Source: Bacteroidota bacterium (GTDB lineage Bacteria > Bacteroidota > Ignavibacteria > Ignavibacteriales > Ignavibacteriaceae). Taken from it: a stretch of DNA of 17,778 bases. The translations under genes and the position numbers were made by a program. The notes under the pieces were generated by a model that saw only the letters and a program-made list of their open reading frames with translations, searched no databases and had not been told where the DNA came from. Where the stretch lies: positions 1 to 17,778 of the forward strand of contig JAJYOQ010000027.1 in assembly GCA_021796135.1 (NCBI GenBank), in the 5' to 3' direction. Shown in pieces: positions 1-9,876 of this stretch. Each line of letters opens with the position of its first letter. Within the stretch, counting starts at the first letter, position 1.

Positions 1-1
1 A

Positions 2-2632
2 GTTGGTTCTGTCGATTTAGTCGGCGGCGCAGAAAGAGAAATCGAGATTCAGGTTAATGCCGATAAACTGAAAGCATACGGTATTTCTATTCAGGATATT
101 ATTCAAAATGTCGGCTCTTCAAATGTGGAAATTCCCGGCGGGAATTTAATTAATGGTTCTCAACAGCTTCTACTGAGAACTATGGGTAAGTATAAGAATG
201 TCTCGGATTTTAATAATGTTATTGTCGCAAGATTTAAAGGAAAACCGGTCTATCTTTCCGATGTCGCTTCGGTTTATGACGGTACGAAAGAACAGGTGAG
301 TCTGACTAATGTTAACGGCAATATTGCCGTGGGTCTGAATATTATTAAACAGTCCGGCAGCAATACGGTTAAAGTTGCTTCAGATGTAAAAAAACAATTA
401 GAGAGTATTAAAAAAGAACTGCCTGCCGGCGTAAATATTCTGCTGGCTCAGGATAATAGCGTCTTTATAAAAAATTCTATTAATGATGTCCTCTTCGATA
501 TCCTTTACGGCGGATTGTTAGCTATAATAGTTATTTATCTTTTCCTTGCGAACTTCAGGGCTACTATTATCAGCGCATTTGCTCTTCCGTCTTCAATTAT
601 TGCCAGCTTCATAATTATGTATGCCTTAAATTTTACATTAAATATGATGTCTCTTCTGGCACTGTCTTTAGCTGTGGGTCTGCTGATTGATGATGCGATT
701 GTTGTTATAGAAAATATATACAGACACATGGATCAGGGAGAGACTCCTATGGAAGCAGCTAAATCTGCTTCCGAAGAAATCGGTCTTGCTGTTATGGCAA
801 CAACTTTTACTATTGTCGCCGTTTTCGTCCCGGTTGCCTTTATGCCCGGTATTGTCGGTAGGTTCTTTTATCAGTTCGGCATCACTATTTCTGCTGCTGT
901 GCTTGTCTCATTATTCGTGGCTTTTACTTTGACTCCTATGCTCTCTTCAAAATGGCTTAAAAGGGAGGACGAAGCTCTTTCTAAAGAGGGGAATATTAAA
1001 AATAAAATACTTTTTTATTTTAATCATTTTTTTGAATTGCTTAGCGTTAAATATAAAACGGGATTAAATTGGGCGTTACATCATAGAAAGTCGGTTGTTA
1101 TTTCTTCTATTTTAGTTTTTATCTTTAGCTTTTTAATTATGGGGAAAATGGGAAGCCAATTTTTTCCCGATAGCGACCAAAATGAATTTAATATTGTCGT
1201 GAATGCTGCTCCCGGCAGTTCTCTTGAACAGACAGCGAATGTTTGTAATAAAATTGGCTCGATATTAAAAGGGTATCCTGAAATTACAACAAATCTGACT
1301 ACTATCGGCGCTTCTAATGATCCGGTTACTAAAGCAAATATTTTGGTTAAACTTGTAAATAAAAAGGATAGGAAAAAAAGTGATAAACAAATTATCAGCG
1401 AATTAAGAAAGAAATTGCAGCTTATTCCCGGCGCTAATATTAGCTTCTTGCTGCAGGGAGGTCCGGGAGGAAATGCTAAACCTATTACTCTTAGTGTCCG
1501 CGGAGAGGATATTAACAAGCTGTCTGTCTATGCCGATAAAGTTGAATCGATTGTAAAAAACACGTATGGTACTGTAGATGTTGAAAATAGTCTCGAAACT
1601 TCAAAACCTGAAATTCGTATTATAATAGATAGGCAGAAAGCTTCGGACTTAGGAGTGAATCCTTTCCTGATCGCTTCTTCTGTCCGCTCTATGGTTGATG
1701 GCTATGTGGCTACTCAATTTCAGGAAGGCGATGAACAATTTGATGTTAGAGTAAGATTAAATAAAAATGACCGCTCGACTCTTGATAATCTATATAATTT
1801 AACGATCAAAAGCAGTAAAAATAATTCTGACGGCAGCCCGTTGATAGTTCCGGTAACGGATGTGGCAAGTATTGTCCCGGGCGTCGGTCCTTCTCAGATA
1901 AACCGTTATGCCAGACAAAAAGAAATCCGCATTGATGCTAATATTACGGGAAGATTCTTAGGCGATGTTCTTGGTGATATCACAAAGCAAACTAAAAATA
2001 TAAAATTTGATCCCGGATATTCCGTAAGCGTTGTCGGTGAAGGGCAGCAGCAGGAAGAAGCGTTTGGTAATATATTAATTTCATTGGCACTGGCTGTAAT
2101 CTTTGTCTATATAGTCCTTGCCGCTCAGTTCGACAGTTTTGTCCATCCGTTTTCTATTATGCTTGCGCTTCCTATGTCTATTATCGGAGCAGTTTTAATG
2201 CTTTTAATTTTCGGAGGTTCGATTTCGGTTATTTCCCTGATTGGAATAATAATGCTGATGGGACTTGTCACCAAGAATGGAATCCTCCTGGTCGACTTTA
2301 CTAATGTCCTTAGAGGCAGAGGACTTTCAAGAATAGATGCTTTGCTAAAAGCCGGTCCGACCAGACTTCGCCCGATTTTGATGACTACCTTCGCTATGAT
2401 TTTCGGAATGATTCCGGTTGCTCTTGGTTTAGGCGAAGGTTCCGAATTTCGTGCACCGATGGGACAGGCAGTTATCGGCGGTTTGATTACTTCCACATTA
2501 TTAACATTATTTATTGTCCCGGTTGTTTATTCGATTCTTGATGATTTATCTCCGTCACGTATTAGAAAAATATTTGCTAACTTACCTCTGATTAATAAAA
2601 ATAAATTAAATTTTTTCAGGAGGGAAAAATGA
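2..2632 (+). CDS. RND efflux transporter permease, HAE1 type (5' truncated by window edge)
   Basis: Inner-membrane proton-driven pump subunit of a tripartite efflux system, expected to work with a periplasmic adaptor and an outer-membrane channel encoded upstream of the window. The frame is open from base 2, giving 876 residues; full-length relatives have about 1030, so roughly the first 150 are missing. The GTG at 125 lies inside the gene and is not the start. Seen directly: the porter-domain stretch [16 protein letters not shown] near the left edge; TM4 with [13 protein letters not shown], whose two aspartates (689-694) match the proton-relay pair of AcrB; TM10 with [13 protein letters not shown], whose lysine (2273-2275) matches the relay lysine; and a C-terminal TM bundle ending RRE. 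All relay residues visible here are intact, so the pump looks functional. Its stop overlaps the next start (ATGA). The substrate cannot be told from sequence; HAE1 rather than heavy-metal (CusA) type is my reading. Confidence 0.95.
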   Translation, partial: VGSVDLVGGAEREIEIQVNADKLKAYGISIQDIIQNVGSSNVEIPGGNLINGSQQLLLRTMGKYKNVSDFNNVIVARFKGKPVYLSDVASVYDGTKEQVSLTNVNGNIAVGLNIIKQSGSNTVKVASDVKKQLESIKKELPAGVNILLAQDNSVFIKNSINDVLFDILYGGLLAIIVIYLFLANFRATIISAFALPSSIIASFIIMYALNFTLNMMSLLALSLAVGLLIDDAIVVIENIYRHMDQGETPMEAAKSASEEIGLAVMATTFTIVAVFVPVAFMPGIVGRFFYQFGITISAAVLVSLFVAFTLTPMLSSKWLKREDEALSKEGNIKNKILFYFNHFFELLSVKYKTGLNWALHHRKSVVISSILVFIFSFLIMGKMGSQFFPDSDQNEFNIVVNAAPGSSLEQTANVCNKIGSILKGYPEITTNLTTIGASNDPVTKANILVKLVNKKDRKKSDKQIISELRKKLQLIPGANISFLLQGGPGGNAKPITLSVRGEDINKLSVYADKVESIVKNTYGTVDVENSLETSKPEIRIIIDRQKASDLGVNPFLIASSVRSMVDGYVATQFQEGDEQFDVRVRLNKNDRSTLDNLYNLTIKSSKNNSDGSPLIVPVTDVASIVPGVGPSQINRYARQKEIRIDANITGRFLGDVLGDITKQTKNIKFDPGYSVSVVGEGQQQEEAFGNILISLALAVIFVYIVLAAQFDSFVHPFSIMLALPMSIIGAVLMLLIFGGSISVISLIGIIMLMGLVTKNGILLVDFTNVLRGRGLSRIDALLKAGPTRLRPILMTTFAMIFGMIPVALGLGEGSEFRAPMGQAVIGGLITSTLLTLFIVPVVYSILDDLSPSRIRKIFANLPLINKNKLNFFRREK
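2618..2623 (+). promoter_or_regulatory. Consensus Shine-Dalgarno AGGAGG for the small gene at 2629
   Basis: A perfect AGGAGG lies 5 nt before the ATG at 2629, inside the last codons of the RND gene. Together with the ATGA stop/start overlap it fixes the start of the downstream gene and indicates translational coupling. Confidence 0.8.
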
Positions 2633-2928
2633 AAATTATATTTATGATATATCACGATATTCTTGAAGAAAGAATTAATAAGCTTCTGATAGATTTAGAT
2701 ATTGATTACTATACCGAATGGGAAAATGTCAAAGGGAAAGGACATCATACAGAAGCCCATCTTGGCAATAGAACTTTTCCGGGCTATAATTCGGTTAGAA
2801 TGCTTGCAATCCGGGATGAAGCAACATTAAACAAGCTAAGCGAAAGCATCATCCGTCTAAACAATGATATCGTAAAAGATGACGATAAAATCAGGTTATT
2901 CCAGGTTCCGCTAGAAAAAATAACCTAG
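2629..2928 (+). CDS. Small PII-like, RND transporter-associated protein
   Basis: A 99-residue soluble protein with no signal peptide or membrane segment, so cytoplasmic. The alternation of strands and helices ([10 protein letters not shown] strand, a helix to about residue 22, a strand pair around YYTEW, a loop of about 15 residues rich in Gly and His containing GKGHHTEAHLG, a strand VRMLAIRD, a helix, and a final strand IRLFQVPLE) fits the ferredoxin-like fold of PII proteins, with the loop in the position of a PII T-loop. It resembles the small proteins found directly after RND permease genes in Bacteroidota (the group I know as PG0541-type transporter-associated proteins). Role unknown; a regulator that binds the pump or a small ligand is inference. 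The 4-nt overlap with the pump gene and its own strong ribosome-binding site imply equal or higher expression than the pump. Family call moderate, gene reality high. Confidence 0.75.
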   Translation: MKIIFMIYHDILEERINKLLIDLDIDYYTEWENVKGKGHHTEAHLGNRTFPGYNSVRMLAIRDEATLNKLSESIIRLNNDIVKDDDKIRLFQVPLEKIT

Positions 2929-2978
2929 TGCAATTTAACTATAAAATACAATTAACCTTACGTATTATTATATTATCA

Positions 2979-3018
2979 ATTGCCGACATTAATGTCTGTG
3001 AAACGAACTTATGGCAAT
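2979..3018. repeat. Nested inverted repeats downstream of the RND operon
   Basis: ATTGCC at 2979-2984 pairs with GGCAAT at 3013-3018, and just inside the left arm is a perfect 12-bp palindrome GACATTAATGTC at 2985-2996. It could fold as a two-level hairpin at the 3' end of the RND transcript. There is no T-run after it, so it is not a standard intrinsic terminator. Confidence 0.35.
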
Positions 3019-3025
3019 ACTTAAT

Positions 3026-3052
3026 AAAAAAGAGCCGCATTATAGTGGCTCT
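3026..3052 (-). terminator. Intrinsic terminator for the minus-strand operon, possibly bidirectional
   Basis: Read on the minus strand, AGAGCCAC and GCGGCTCT (3052 down to 3031) form an 8-bp stem including one G-T pair, with a 6-nt loop, followed at once by a T-run (3030-3026). The hairpin begins 26 nt after the stop of the giant gene. On the plus strand the same stem is followed by CATTTTGTTATT, a weaker T-rich tail, so it may also stop the converging RND transcript. Confidence 0.8.
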
Positions 3053-3078
3053 CATTTTGTTATTAAGATAATTGGTTG

Positions 3079-6000
3079 CTATTTAAGTAGTACCATTTTT
3101 TTTGTATCTCTAAATTCTTTTTTCCCATCAATACTCCGCGCCTCAATCGTATAGAAATATACTCCACTGGCTAAACCAGTAGCATTGAAATTTAGCTCAT
3201 GAAATCCTGCTTCTTTTTCTCCGTTTATTAATTCTTTTACTCTTTCGCCTAAAATATTGTATAATTCTATTTTTATATTGCTATTGAATGACAAAGCATA
3301 TCTTATCACTGTACTCGGATTAAATGGATTAGGATAATTTTGATATAAATAATAACTGCTGGGGGCATTTGCTTCCATCTGCTTTTCTATATAATCTTTA
3401 TTACCAATAAATAACTCATAGCCGGAAGCCTTAGAGCTTCTAATTGATATATTGCTTTTATTATTTAGGTCAAAGAATTCTTTTGAATTATTATCCATTA
3501 AATAACATTCATAATTATTGAACGAACTTAAACCACTAAAGTTTAGAGATAATTGTCCTTCCTGTTTATTAGTTACAGCTATATTAAATGCCATTCCGTC
3601 TCCTATAGCAGGTCGGGAGTCTATTATCAGATTTTTATAACTTAATGCCAAACTATCATTTATAAGTGTTAAACTTTCTTCATTGAAATCAGACGGCGGG
3701 GATAATAAATCATATTGATCATAACCTGCAATTGATTTAGGGTTAATTTCTGCATAAGCTGATGATGTCTTAATCCCATTAGATATTAAGGAAATTTTGA
3801 TAACCTGCTCACCCGTTGCAATTGTAGTATGATTTTGTTCATTAGTGTTTGTGACACTAATTTTGCTCAATTTACCTGTGGCATTATAAGGAATAGTTAA
3901 TGATGATAAATTTGAACTATTATAAAAGTAATAGCCAATATATGGTGTGAATACACTTGCAGTTTGCCAGTTTCCATTATTCCAATTATAAATTACAGCA
4001 TTTGATGACAATCCATTTAAGGAAATAACTGAATCCCAAATACAGGCAGCGCTAAATGGATTGGATATTATATTCCATCCTGCATGCAGAGGGATTGAAT
4101 AATTACCTTTACTATCCAATGAAACATTAGGAACAGTTTGAGATAAGCTAATCGGGTTTTTACTAAGTATCCAAAAGCCATTACCTGGACTAAACTCGAA
4201 CAATGAGGAGTTATCAAATTCTACAAGATAATTATTAACAGCGCCATTGTCGTAATATGCAACCCAATCCTGACTCTCTGTCCCAGACAAAACACTACTC
4301 AACATCAAAGAACTATTACCCGGAATTCCAATTATTTCGTAATTATTGGTATTGGTAATATCTCCTCCAAACGTATAAGAATAGGTTATACTAGTTGTGG
4401 TAGAAAAAGTCTGAAATGAAATATCGCTGCCATAGCTTGTTCCTCCGCTATTGGTTGCTTCAATTCTGTAATGATATAAAGTATTAGAATTAAGTCCGCT
4501 AATGCCTGCATATACACTCGTATTAGAATTTCCATACACAGTGCTTGGTGTTGCTGCAATTGAACTACCATAACTTGAAGTTGTTCCATAATCAAATCTT
4601 ACATTGGAATTTGATCCATTTGAATTTACAAAAGCATTTAAAATTGCAGTGTTAACATTCACTTCTGTGGGATTATTTGTAGTTACCGTAGGTAAAGCTT
4701 GTAAAGTATTAAAAGTTGAATCAGAGCCATAACTCGTCCCGGTTGAGTTTGTTGCTTCAATCCGATAATGATAAAGTGTATTTGGAGTTAACCCAGTGAT
4801 ATTGGCACTAACACTTGTATTTGTATCGCTGCCTATTGGGCTCTGCGAAGCAGATTTTGAAGATCCATAACCTGTTGTAGTTCCGTAATCAAATTGAACA
4901 GTGGAACTTGCTCCATTTGCATTTACTAATCCATTTAGAGTTGATGAATTTGTAGTAATGTTAGTAGCATTTTCTGTTGTTGCTGTTGGTATAGACTGAA
5001 CATTAAGTGTGGTAAAAGTTGAGTCAGCTCCGTAACTTGTTCCGGCTGAGTTTGTTGCCTCAACTCTAAAATGATAAGTAATACCCGGTATTAAGCTGCT
5101 AATATTTGCACTAACATTTACATTTGAACTACTTGTTACCGGACTTTGTGAAGCAGTTATTGACGTACCATAGCTTGTTGTTGTTCCATATTCAAATTGA
5201 ACGTTTGTTAAGGATCCATTTGGGTTAACGATACCAACTAATTTGGATGAATTTGGAGTAATATTTGTTGCGCTTTCTGTTGTTACTATTGGTTTTAATA
5301 TTTTACTTATGGTTCTAAATGTCGAATCTGCTCCATAGCTCGTTCCCGCTGAATTTGTTGCATCTGCTCTATAATGATATAAAGTATTAGGAGTTAATCC
5401 TGAAATAGATACGCTGACATTTGTATTAGAATTCCCGCTAAAAGAATTTTGTGCCGGCAGTGCTGAATCTCCATAAGCGGAAGTGATACCATATTCAAAT
5501 TTTACTTCACTATTTGCACCATTTGGATTTATAATTGCATTAAGAGTTGAAGAAGTATCAGAAATATTATTGGCACTTTGTGTACTAACAAAAGGAGAGG
5601 ATTGAACGCTGAGAGTAGTAAAAGTTGAATCATATCCATAACTCATTCCTGCTGAATCTGATGCTTCAACTCTGAAATGATAAACAGTGTTTGGTGTTAA
5701 TCCGCTTATAGTTGCAGTTACTGATATATTACTTGTTCCTGTAATAGTACTTGGATTTGCTGTAACTGAATCCCCGTAACTTGAAGTTGTTCCATAGTCA
5801 AAGTGAACTGCCGTAGTTAAACCATTTGCATTTACAGTTCCGTTTAAAGTAGCACTTGTTTGAGTTATATTTATTGCGGAGTTTGTTACAACAGATGCGG
5901 GTGAATTAGTGGGCATGTATGCTTCAACTAAAGACATTGGACCTACTCCATTCGTTCCACCTATAGCATAAAGAATCCCATTGTATACTACCGAAGCCCC

Positions 6001-9000
6001 ACCGCTTCTAGCTGACAACATCGGAGTATCAGTGGTCCAAGTATTTGAAGAAGGATTATAAACTTCTACACTTGAAACAAAATTACTACCATTATATCCT
6101 CCTGCTACATAAAGCTTTCCATTGATTACTCCACTATAGGGGCTAGATATTGGAGTCGGCATTGGTGCTAAAGTTGTCCATGTATTATTAGCCGGATCAT
6201 AAACATAAGTTTGATTAGATACTTGAGCCGATGAATTATAGCCGCCTGCAACATAAAATTTATTATTTATTACACCATAAGCAGATTGAGAGCATGCGTC
6301 AGGCGAAGAAGCCAAGGTTGACCAAGCATTTTGGGTAGTATCATAAACCCAAAGATAATTTCGGTACCCGCTGTTTCCGTCTTCGCCTGTAGTAACGTAT
6401 AATTTGCCATTTATAGCCTCTGATGCTCCACCTCCAGCTAAAGTCGGAGTATTTGCTAATGTTGCCCAAGAATTTGATGCTGGATTATAAGACCACAAAT
6501 TTGAATTAGGTAGTCTGCCGGCGGTCGTCCATCCACCAGTAACATACATTTTACCATTTATAACTGCGGCTCCGTCGCCTTGATACCTGCCTCCGGGCAT
6601 TGATGCTCCAGTTGTCCAAGTATTTGAAGAAATAGCATATTCTTGTAGTGTTGCATCATCGGAAGTGCCATTATCACCACCTGCAACATAAATTACTCCA
6701 TTTATTGCTGCTGCGAACGGCGTTATTCTAGCGCCCGGCATATTTGCTAATGATAACCATGATCCAGGTGATGGTAAGGTTGATTTAGTTGTAAAAGTAG
6801 AATCTGCACCATAACTCGTTCCCGCTGAGTTTGTTGCTTCAATTCTATAATGATAAAGTGTATTTGGAGTTAACCCAGTGATATTGGCACTTACACTTAT
6901 ATCACTATTACCGATTAAGGGGCTTTGTGTTGCAGTAATTGAGCTTCCATAGTTTGTAGTAGATCCATAATCAAATTGAGCTGTAGAGTTTAGGCCATTC
7001 GCATTAACTATCCCGTTTAATATTGAGGAAGTCATATTAATGCTTGTAGCATTTTCTGTCGTTGCAGTTGGTTTAGATTGAACATTAAGTGTAGTGAAAG
7101 TTGAATCAGCACCATATGTTGTCCCAACATTGTTCGTGGCTCTCACCCTATAATGATAAAGTGTGTTGGGTGTTAACCCCGTTATATCTGCATTAACATT
7201 TACATTATTGTTACCACTTAAAGGACTTTGAAATGCAGTAGCTGTGCTTCCATAACTTGAAGTTGTCCCATAATCAAAACCTACAATAGTATTTGTGCCA
7301 ATTGGATTTACTATTCCATTAAGTGAGGCTGTTGTAAAACTTAAATTCGAGGCTTTGAGTGTAGTGACAATTGGTGAACCAAATCCTGTTTTAATTATAG
7401 CTGCATAACTCATCGAACTCTCAAAACCTGAAGAATCAACCGGGCTAACTTTGTAGTAATACGTTGGCGCTTTAGTTATGTTAGTATCAATATAAGAAGT
7501 TGAATTAGTAGAATCAATAAGAATTACATTTGTTGAATCAGTACCTTTGTAAATCTTATAACGAAGCAGTCCAATAGCGCCACCACCATTTTGCCAGGAT
7601 AGATTGACCGTCTTGCCAACAACATTTCCATTCAAATTTATCGGCGGAAGTTGGAGATTAAATTCTTCCGGAGAACGTGCTTTGTTGGAAATCCGTACTT
7701 CATCAATTGTTCCTGAAAACGCGCCGACAATTAAAGGGTTTGACGATACATTGACAGTGCCAGTGTAACTTGATTGAAATGCCACAACCCCGTTGATATA
7801 TGTCGTTATGACATTATTCTTAAGGACGAAAGCCAAATGATTCCAGGTTCCCTTTCGAAAAGTAATCCCTCCATACGAATCAACATATGATCCACCAATG
7901 TAAAGACGGACATAATTGTAACAAGTTGATTTATCCGAAGAAGCTGGTAATATATTAAACCCAAAACCAGTAGAATTATGAATGATTGAAGAGGTACTTC
8001 CTTTTACCGTATCATATTTGATCCAAGCTTCTGCAGTGAATTCAGTGCCTGGATTAAATATCTTTTGAGGAGGAATTGTTATATAATCACCTGATTCAGT
8101 CATCCGACGTGCATTTCCAAACCGACCTTGTGTAATTTGAGAACCAGATGTAGTGCCATTAAAACCTAGCCCGCTAGCATCGCCGACCGTCGAACCATTT
8201 AATTCATCCATGTGTAAAAGTAAAATAGTATTTGCATCAGTCTTATATTCCCCAGTAATAAGAGTATTAAATGTTGAATCCGCTCCATAATTTGTTCCCG
8301 CTGAATTTGTTGCCTCTACTCTAAAATGATATAATGTGTTTGGAGTCAGTCCAGTAATATTTGCACTTACACTTACATTAGTGTCCCCACTTACAGGACT
8401 TTGCGTAGCAGTTATTGACGTACCATAACTCGTTGTTGTTCCGTAATCAAATTGAACTGTTGTACTTGAACCGTTTGGATTTACAATTCCATTTAATGTC
8501 GCAGAAGTTTGTGTAATATTTGTTGTCGAATTTGTTATTGTTGATGCTTGCAATCCGGAAATTGTAAAGGTATTACTACTTACATCATTAATTATCAAAT
8601 TGCTTGCATCACTAATTCTAATTAAACAAATGGATGAAGGAGTGTTTGGATTAGTCCAACTATAACTGTTACTATTAGCAGGATAACTTGAGATAATTGT
8701 TGTCCAATTTGCACCATTATCTGTCGAGTATTCTAACTTTACGTTTGTTATATTACTATTCAGCCACTTAACGTTTTGATTTGTTCCTGCCTGCCAGTTC
8801 TCCCCGCCATTCGGTGTTGTCAATAGAACTATTGAAGACGTTGAATTACTAGTTCTATAAATTCCATCTCCGTCCATTCCTGCAAAAACATTATTATTCG
8901 GAGTAACAATAATTGAACGCACAAACTTTGTAATAGTTGCATCATTTAGAAAGCCATTATTGATTAAGTTCCAATTAGAGCCATGATCAAAAGATATATA

Positions 9001-9801
9001 ACATCCACTTGGGGTCCCAACAAATAATATATTATTTGAGTCAATGGCAATGCCATTTACTCTTTTATCACTTAAATTGTTATTTATCTGTGTCCAGTTT
9101 GTCCCATTATCAGTTGACTCGAAAATTCCTTGATAGCCAGGAAATCCAGCAAACACATTCCCAGTGTTGTCGATTGAGATTACCGCTATTTTGCTACCAG
9201 GGAGTCCAGTACTTTTTTGATTCCAAGTATTTCCATTATCAATGGATAAATATAATATACCGCTTGCACTTCCCGCATATAAATAACCGCCAGTGCTAGC
9301 AGTAATACATGTTATATTATCAGAAGAACTAAGGGATAAATTCCAACTTGCTCCATTGTCTGTTGATTTAAGAATACCTGGACCGGCATTTGAAGTATAA
9401 GCAAATACATAACCATTTGTACTAACTGCTAAAGACCCAATAATCCATCCAACAGTTGCATTTAACTCTACCCAACTATTTCCATTTGTTGTGGACATGT
9501 AAATACCTCCTCCCCAAGTACCAACATAAATATATCCATTAGAACCTATAGCAATATTTCTTACATCTGTATATTGAGAAAAGCATAATGTCCAAGTATT
9601 CCCATTATCTGTCGTTTTATATATACCTGTATTGGATACAACAGCAAAAACATCACCCGATTTATTTGAAACGATTGAATAAACAATATATTGAGTTCCT
9701 GAAGGAGCGTTTGTTTTAGCCCAGAAATTTTGTGAGAATAAAGAGTAATTCGTAATTATAAGCAATAATAAAGCTAGTATAAGAACATTTATAAATTTCA
9801 T
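3079..9801 (-). CDS. Giant secreted multidomain protein: Asp-box propeller, LamG, FN3-like repeats, Kelch propeller, T9SS sorting domain
   Basis: 2240 residues, predicted to be exported by Sec and then across the outer membrane by type IX secretion. Domains in order: signal peptide 1-24 (hydrophobic core, cut near LFSQ); six Asp-box blades of the form S/T-x-D-x-G-x-T/S/N-W at about 62-325, as in Ycf48/sialidase-like propellers; an Ig-like module (PNGGENWQAG) about 326-415; FN3-like repeat R1 about 416-513; a LamG/concanavalin-like domain about 524-720; an FN3 domain about 720-808; R2-R3 about 808-1004; six Kelch repeats (INGKLYVAGG type) about 1012-1298; R4-R8 about 1299-1802; a non-repetitive region; and a type A sorting domain about 2150-2240 starting YQNYPNPFNPST. 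The start follows GAGG by a few bases. It is last in the minus-strand run, 75 bp after the caspase gene with no terminator between. No catalytic domain is seen; adhesion or glycan/protein binding at the cell surface is inference. Confidence 0.9.
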   Translation of the reverse strand: MKFINVLILALLLLIITNYSLFSQNFWAKTNAPSGTQYIVYSIVSNKSGDVFAVVSNTGIYKTTDNGNTWTLCFSQYTDVRNIAIGSNGYIYVGTWGGGIYMSTTNGNSWVELNATVGWIIGSLAVSTNGYVFAYTSNAGPGILKSTDNGASWNLSLSSSDNITCITASTGGYLYAGSASGILYLSIDNGNTWNQKSTGLPGSKIAVISIDNTGNVFAGFPGYQGIFESTDNGTNWTQINNNLSDKRVNGIAIDSNNILFVGTPSGCYISFDHGSNWNLINNGFLNDATITKFVRSIIVTPNNNVFAGMDGDGIYRTSNSTSSIVLLTTPNGGENWQAGTNQNVKWLNSNITNVKLEYSTDNGANWTTIISSYPANSNSYSWTNPNTPSSICLIRISDASNLIINDVSSNTFTISGLQASTITNSTTNITQTSATLNGIVNPNGSSTTVQFDYGTTTSYGTSITATQSPVSGDTNVSVSANITGLTPNTLYHFRVEATNSAGTNYGADSTFNTLITGEYKTDANTILLLHMDELNGSTVGDASGLGFNGTTSGSQITQGRFGNARRMTESGDYITIPPQKIFNPGTEFTAEAWIKYDTVKGSTSSIIHNSTGFGFNILPASSDKSTCYNYVRLYIGGSYVDSYGGITFRKGTWNHLAFVLKNNVITTYINGVVAFQSSYTGTVNVSSNPLIVGAFSGTIDEVRISNKARSPEEFNLQLPPINLNGNVVGKTVNLSWQNGGGAIGLLRYKIYKGTDSTNVILIDSTNSTSYIDTNITKAPTYYYKVSPVDSSGFESSMSYAAIIKTGFGSPIVTTLKASNLSFTTASLNGIVNPIGTNTIVGFDYGTTSSYGSTATAFQSPLSGNNNVNVNADITGLTPNTLYHYRVRATNNVGTTYGADSTFTTLNVQSKPTATTENATSINMTSSILNGIVNANGLNSTAQFDYGSTTNYGSSITATQSPLIGNSDISVSANITGLTPNTLYHYRIEATNSAGTSYGADSTFTTKSTLPSPGSWLSLANMPGARITPFAAAINGVIYVAGGDNGTSDDATLQEYAISSNTWTTGASMPGGRYQGDGAAVINGKMYVTGGWTTAGRLPNSNLWSYNPASNSWATLANTPTLAGGGASEAINGKLYVTTGEDGNSGYRNYLWVYDTTQNAWSTLASSPDACSQSAYGVINNKFYVAGGYNSSAQVSNQTYVYDPANNTWTTLAPMPTPISSPYSGVINGKLYVAGGYNGSNFVSSVEVYNPSSNTWTTDTPMLSARSGGASVVYNGILYAIGGTNGVGPMSLVEAYMPTNSPASVVTNSAINITQTSATLNGTVNANGLTTAVHFDYGTTSSYGDSVTANPSTITGTSNISVTATISGLTPNTVYHFRVEASDSAGMSYGYDSTFTTLSVQSSPFVSTQSANNISDTSSTLNAIINPNGANSEVKFEYGITSAYGDSALPAQNSFSGNSNTNVSVSISGLTPNTLYHYRADATNSAGTSYGADSTFRTISKILKPIVTTESATNITPNSSKLVGIVNPNGSLTNVQFEYGTTTSYGTSITASQSPVTSSSNVNVSANISSLIPGITYHFRVEATNSAGTSYGADSTFTTLNVQSIPTATTENATNITTNSSTLNGLVNANGASSTVQFDYGTTTGYGSSKSASQSPIGSDTNTSVSANITGLTPNTLYHYRIEATNSTGTSYGSDSTFNTLQALPTVTTNNPTEVNVNTAILNAFVNSNGSNSNVRFDYGTTSSYGSSIAATPSTVYGNSNTSVYAGISGLNSNTLYHYRIEATNSGGTSYGSDISFQTFSTTTSITYSYTFGGDITNTNNYEIIGIPGNSSLMLSSVLSGTESQDWVAYYDNGAVNNYLVEFDNSSLFEFSPGNGFWILSKNPISLSQTVPNVSLDSKGNYSIPLHAGWNIISNPFSAACIWDSVISLNGLSSNAVIYNWNNGNWQTASVFTPYIGYYFYNSSNLSSLTIPYNATGKLSKISVTNTNEQNHTTIATGEQVIKISLISNGIKTSSAYAEINPKSIAGYDQYDLLSPPSDFNEESLTLINDSLALSYKNLIIDSRPAIGDGMAFNIAVTNKQEGQLSLNFSGLSSFNNYECYLMDNNSKEFFDLNNKSNISIRSSKASGYELFIGNKDYIEKQMEANAPSSYYLYQNYPNPFNPSTVIRYALSFNSNIKIELYNILGERVKELINGEKEAGFHELNFNATGLASGVYFYTIEARSIDGKKEFRDTKKMVLLK
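4399..5910 (-). repeat. Five tandem FN3-like repeats (R4-R8)
   Basis: Five consecutive repeats of about 97-101 codons within the giant gene. Each carries the same skeleton: an ITxTSATLNG-type strand, VNPNG or VNANG, FDYGTTxSYG, ISGLTPNTLYHYR and a closing EATNSAGTSYGADSTF. Approximate boundaries: R4 5604-5910, R5 5312-5600, R6 4999-5300, R7 4700-4995, R8 4399-4690. R8 and R5 are the most divergent (NSNTLYHYR and YRADATNS). Confidence 0.85.
6790..7380 (-). repeat. Two tandem FN3-like repeats (R2-R3)
   Basis: The same repeat unit as R4-R8, here between the FN3 domain and the Kelch propeller: R2 about 7082-7380 and R3 about 6790-7078. R3 is nearly identical to R7 over part of its length: 6847-6891 and 4765-4809 match at all 45 bases. 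Confidence 0.8.
8265..8560 (-). repeat. Single FN3-like repeat (R1)
   Basis: The N-terminal-most copy of the repeat family, isolated between the Ig-like module and the LamG-like domain. It shares the GCAGTTATTGACGTACCATA block (plus-strand reading) with R6, showing that distant copies resemble each other more than neighbours at some sites. Confidence 0.75.
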
Positions 9802-9876
9802 TTATACCTCATACGATGCAATATCATTTTTTCATTTTTACTAATTACATTTGATGTTCAAGCTATTTTTCCAAGC

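Noticed and set aside
125..127. GTG at 125 as the start of the RND gene
   Set aside because: The frame stays open to the left edge and encodes conserved porter-domain sequence, so the gene begins outside the window.
1081..1518. Long antisense open frames within the RND gene, and others within the giant gene
   Set aside because: They lie fully inside well-supported genes, have low-complexity or mirror-like translations and no family resemblance.
4399..8560. CRISPR-like or satellite repeats
   Set aside because: The repetition comes from FN3-like protein repeats of about 290 bp in frame within one gene, not from short direct repeats with unique spacers.
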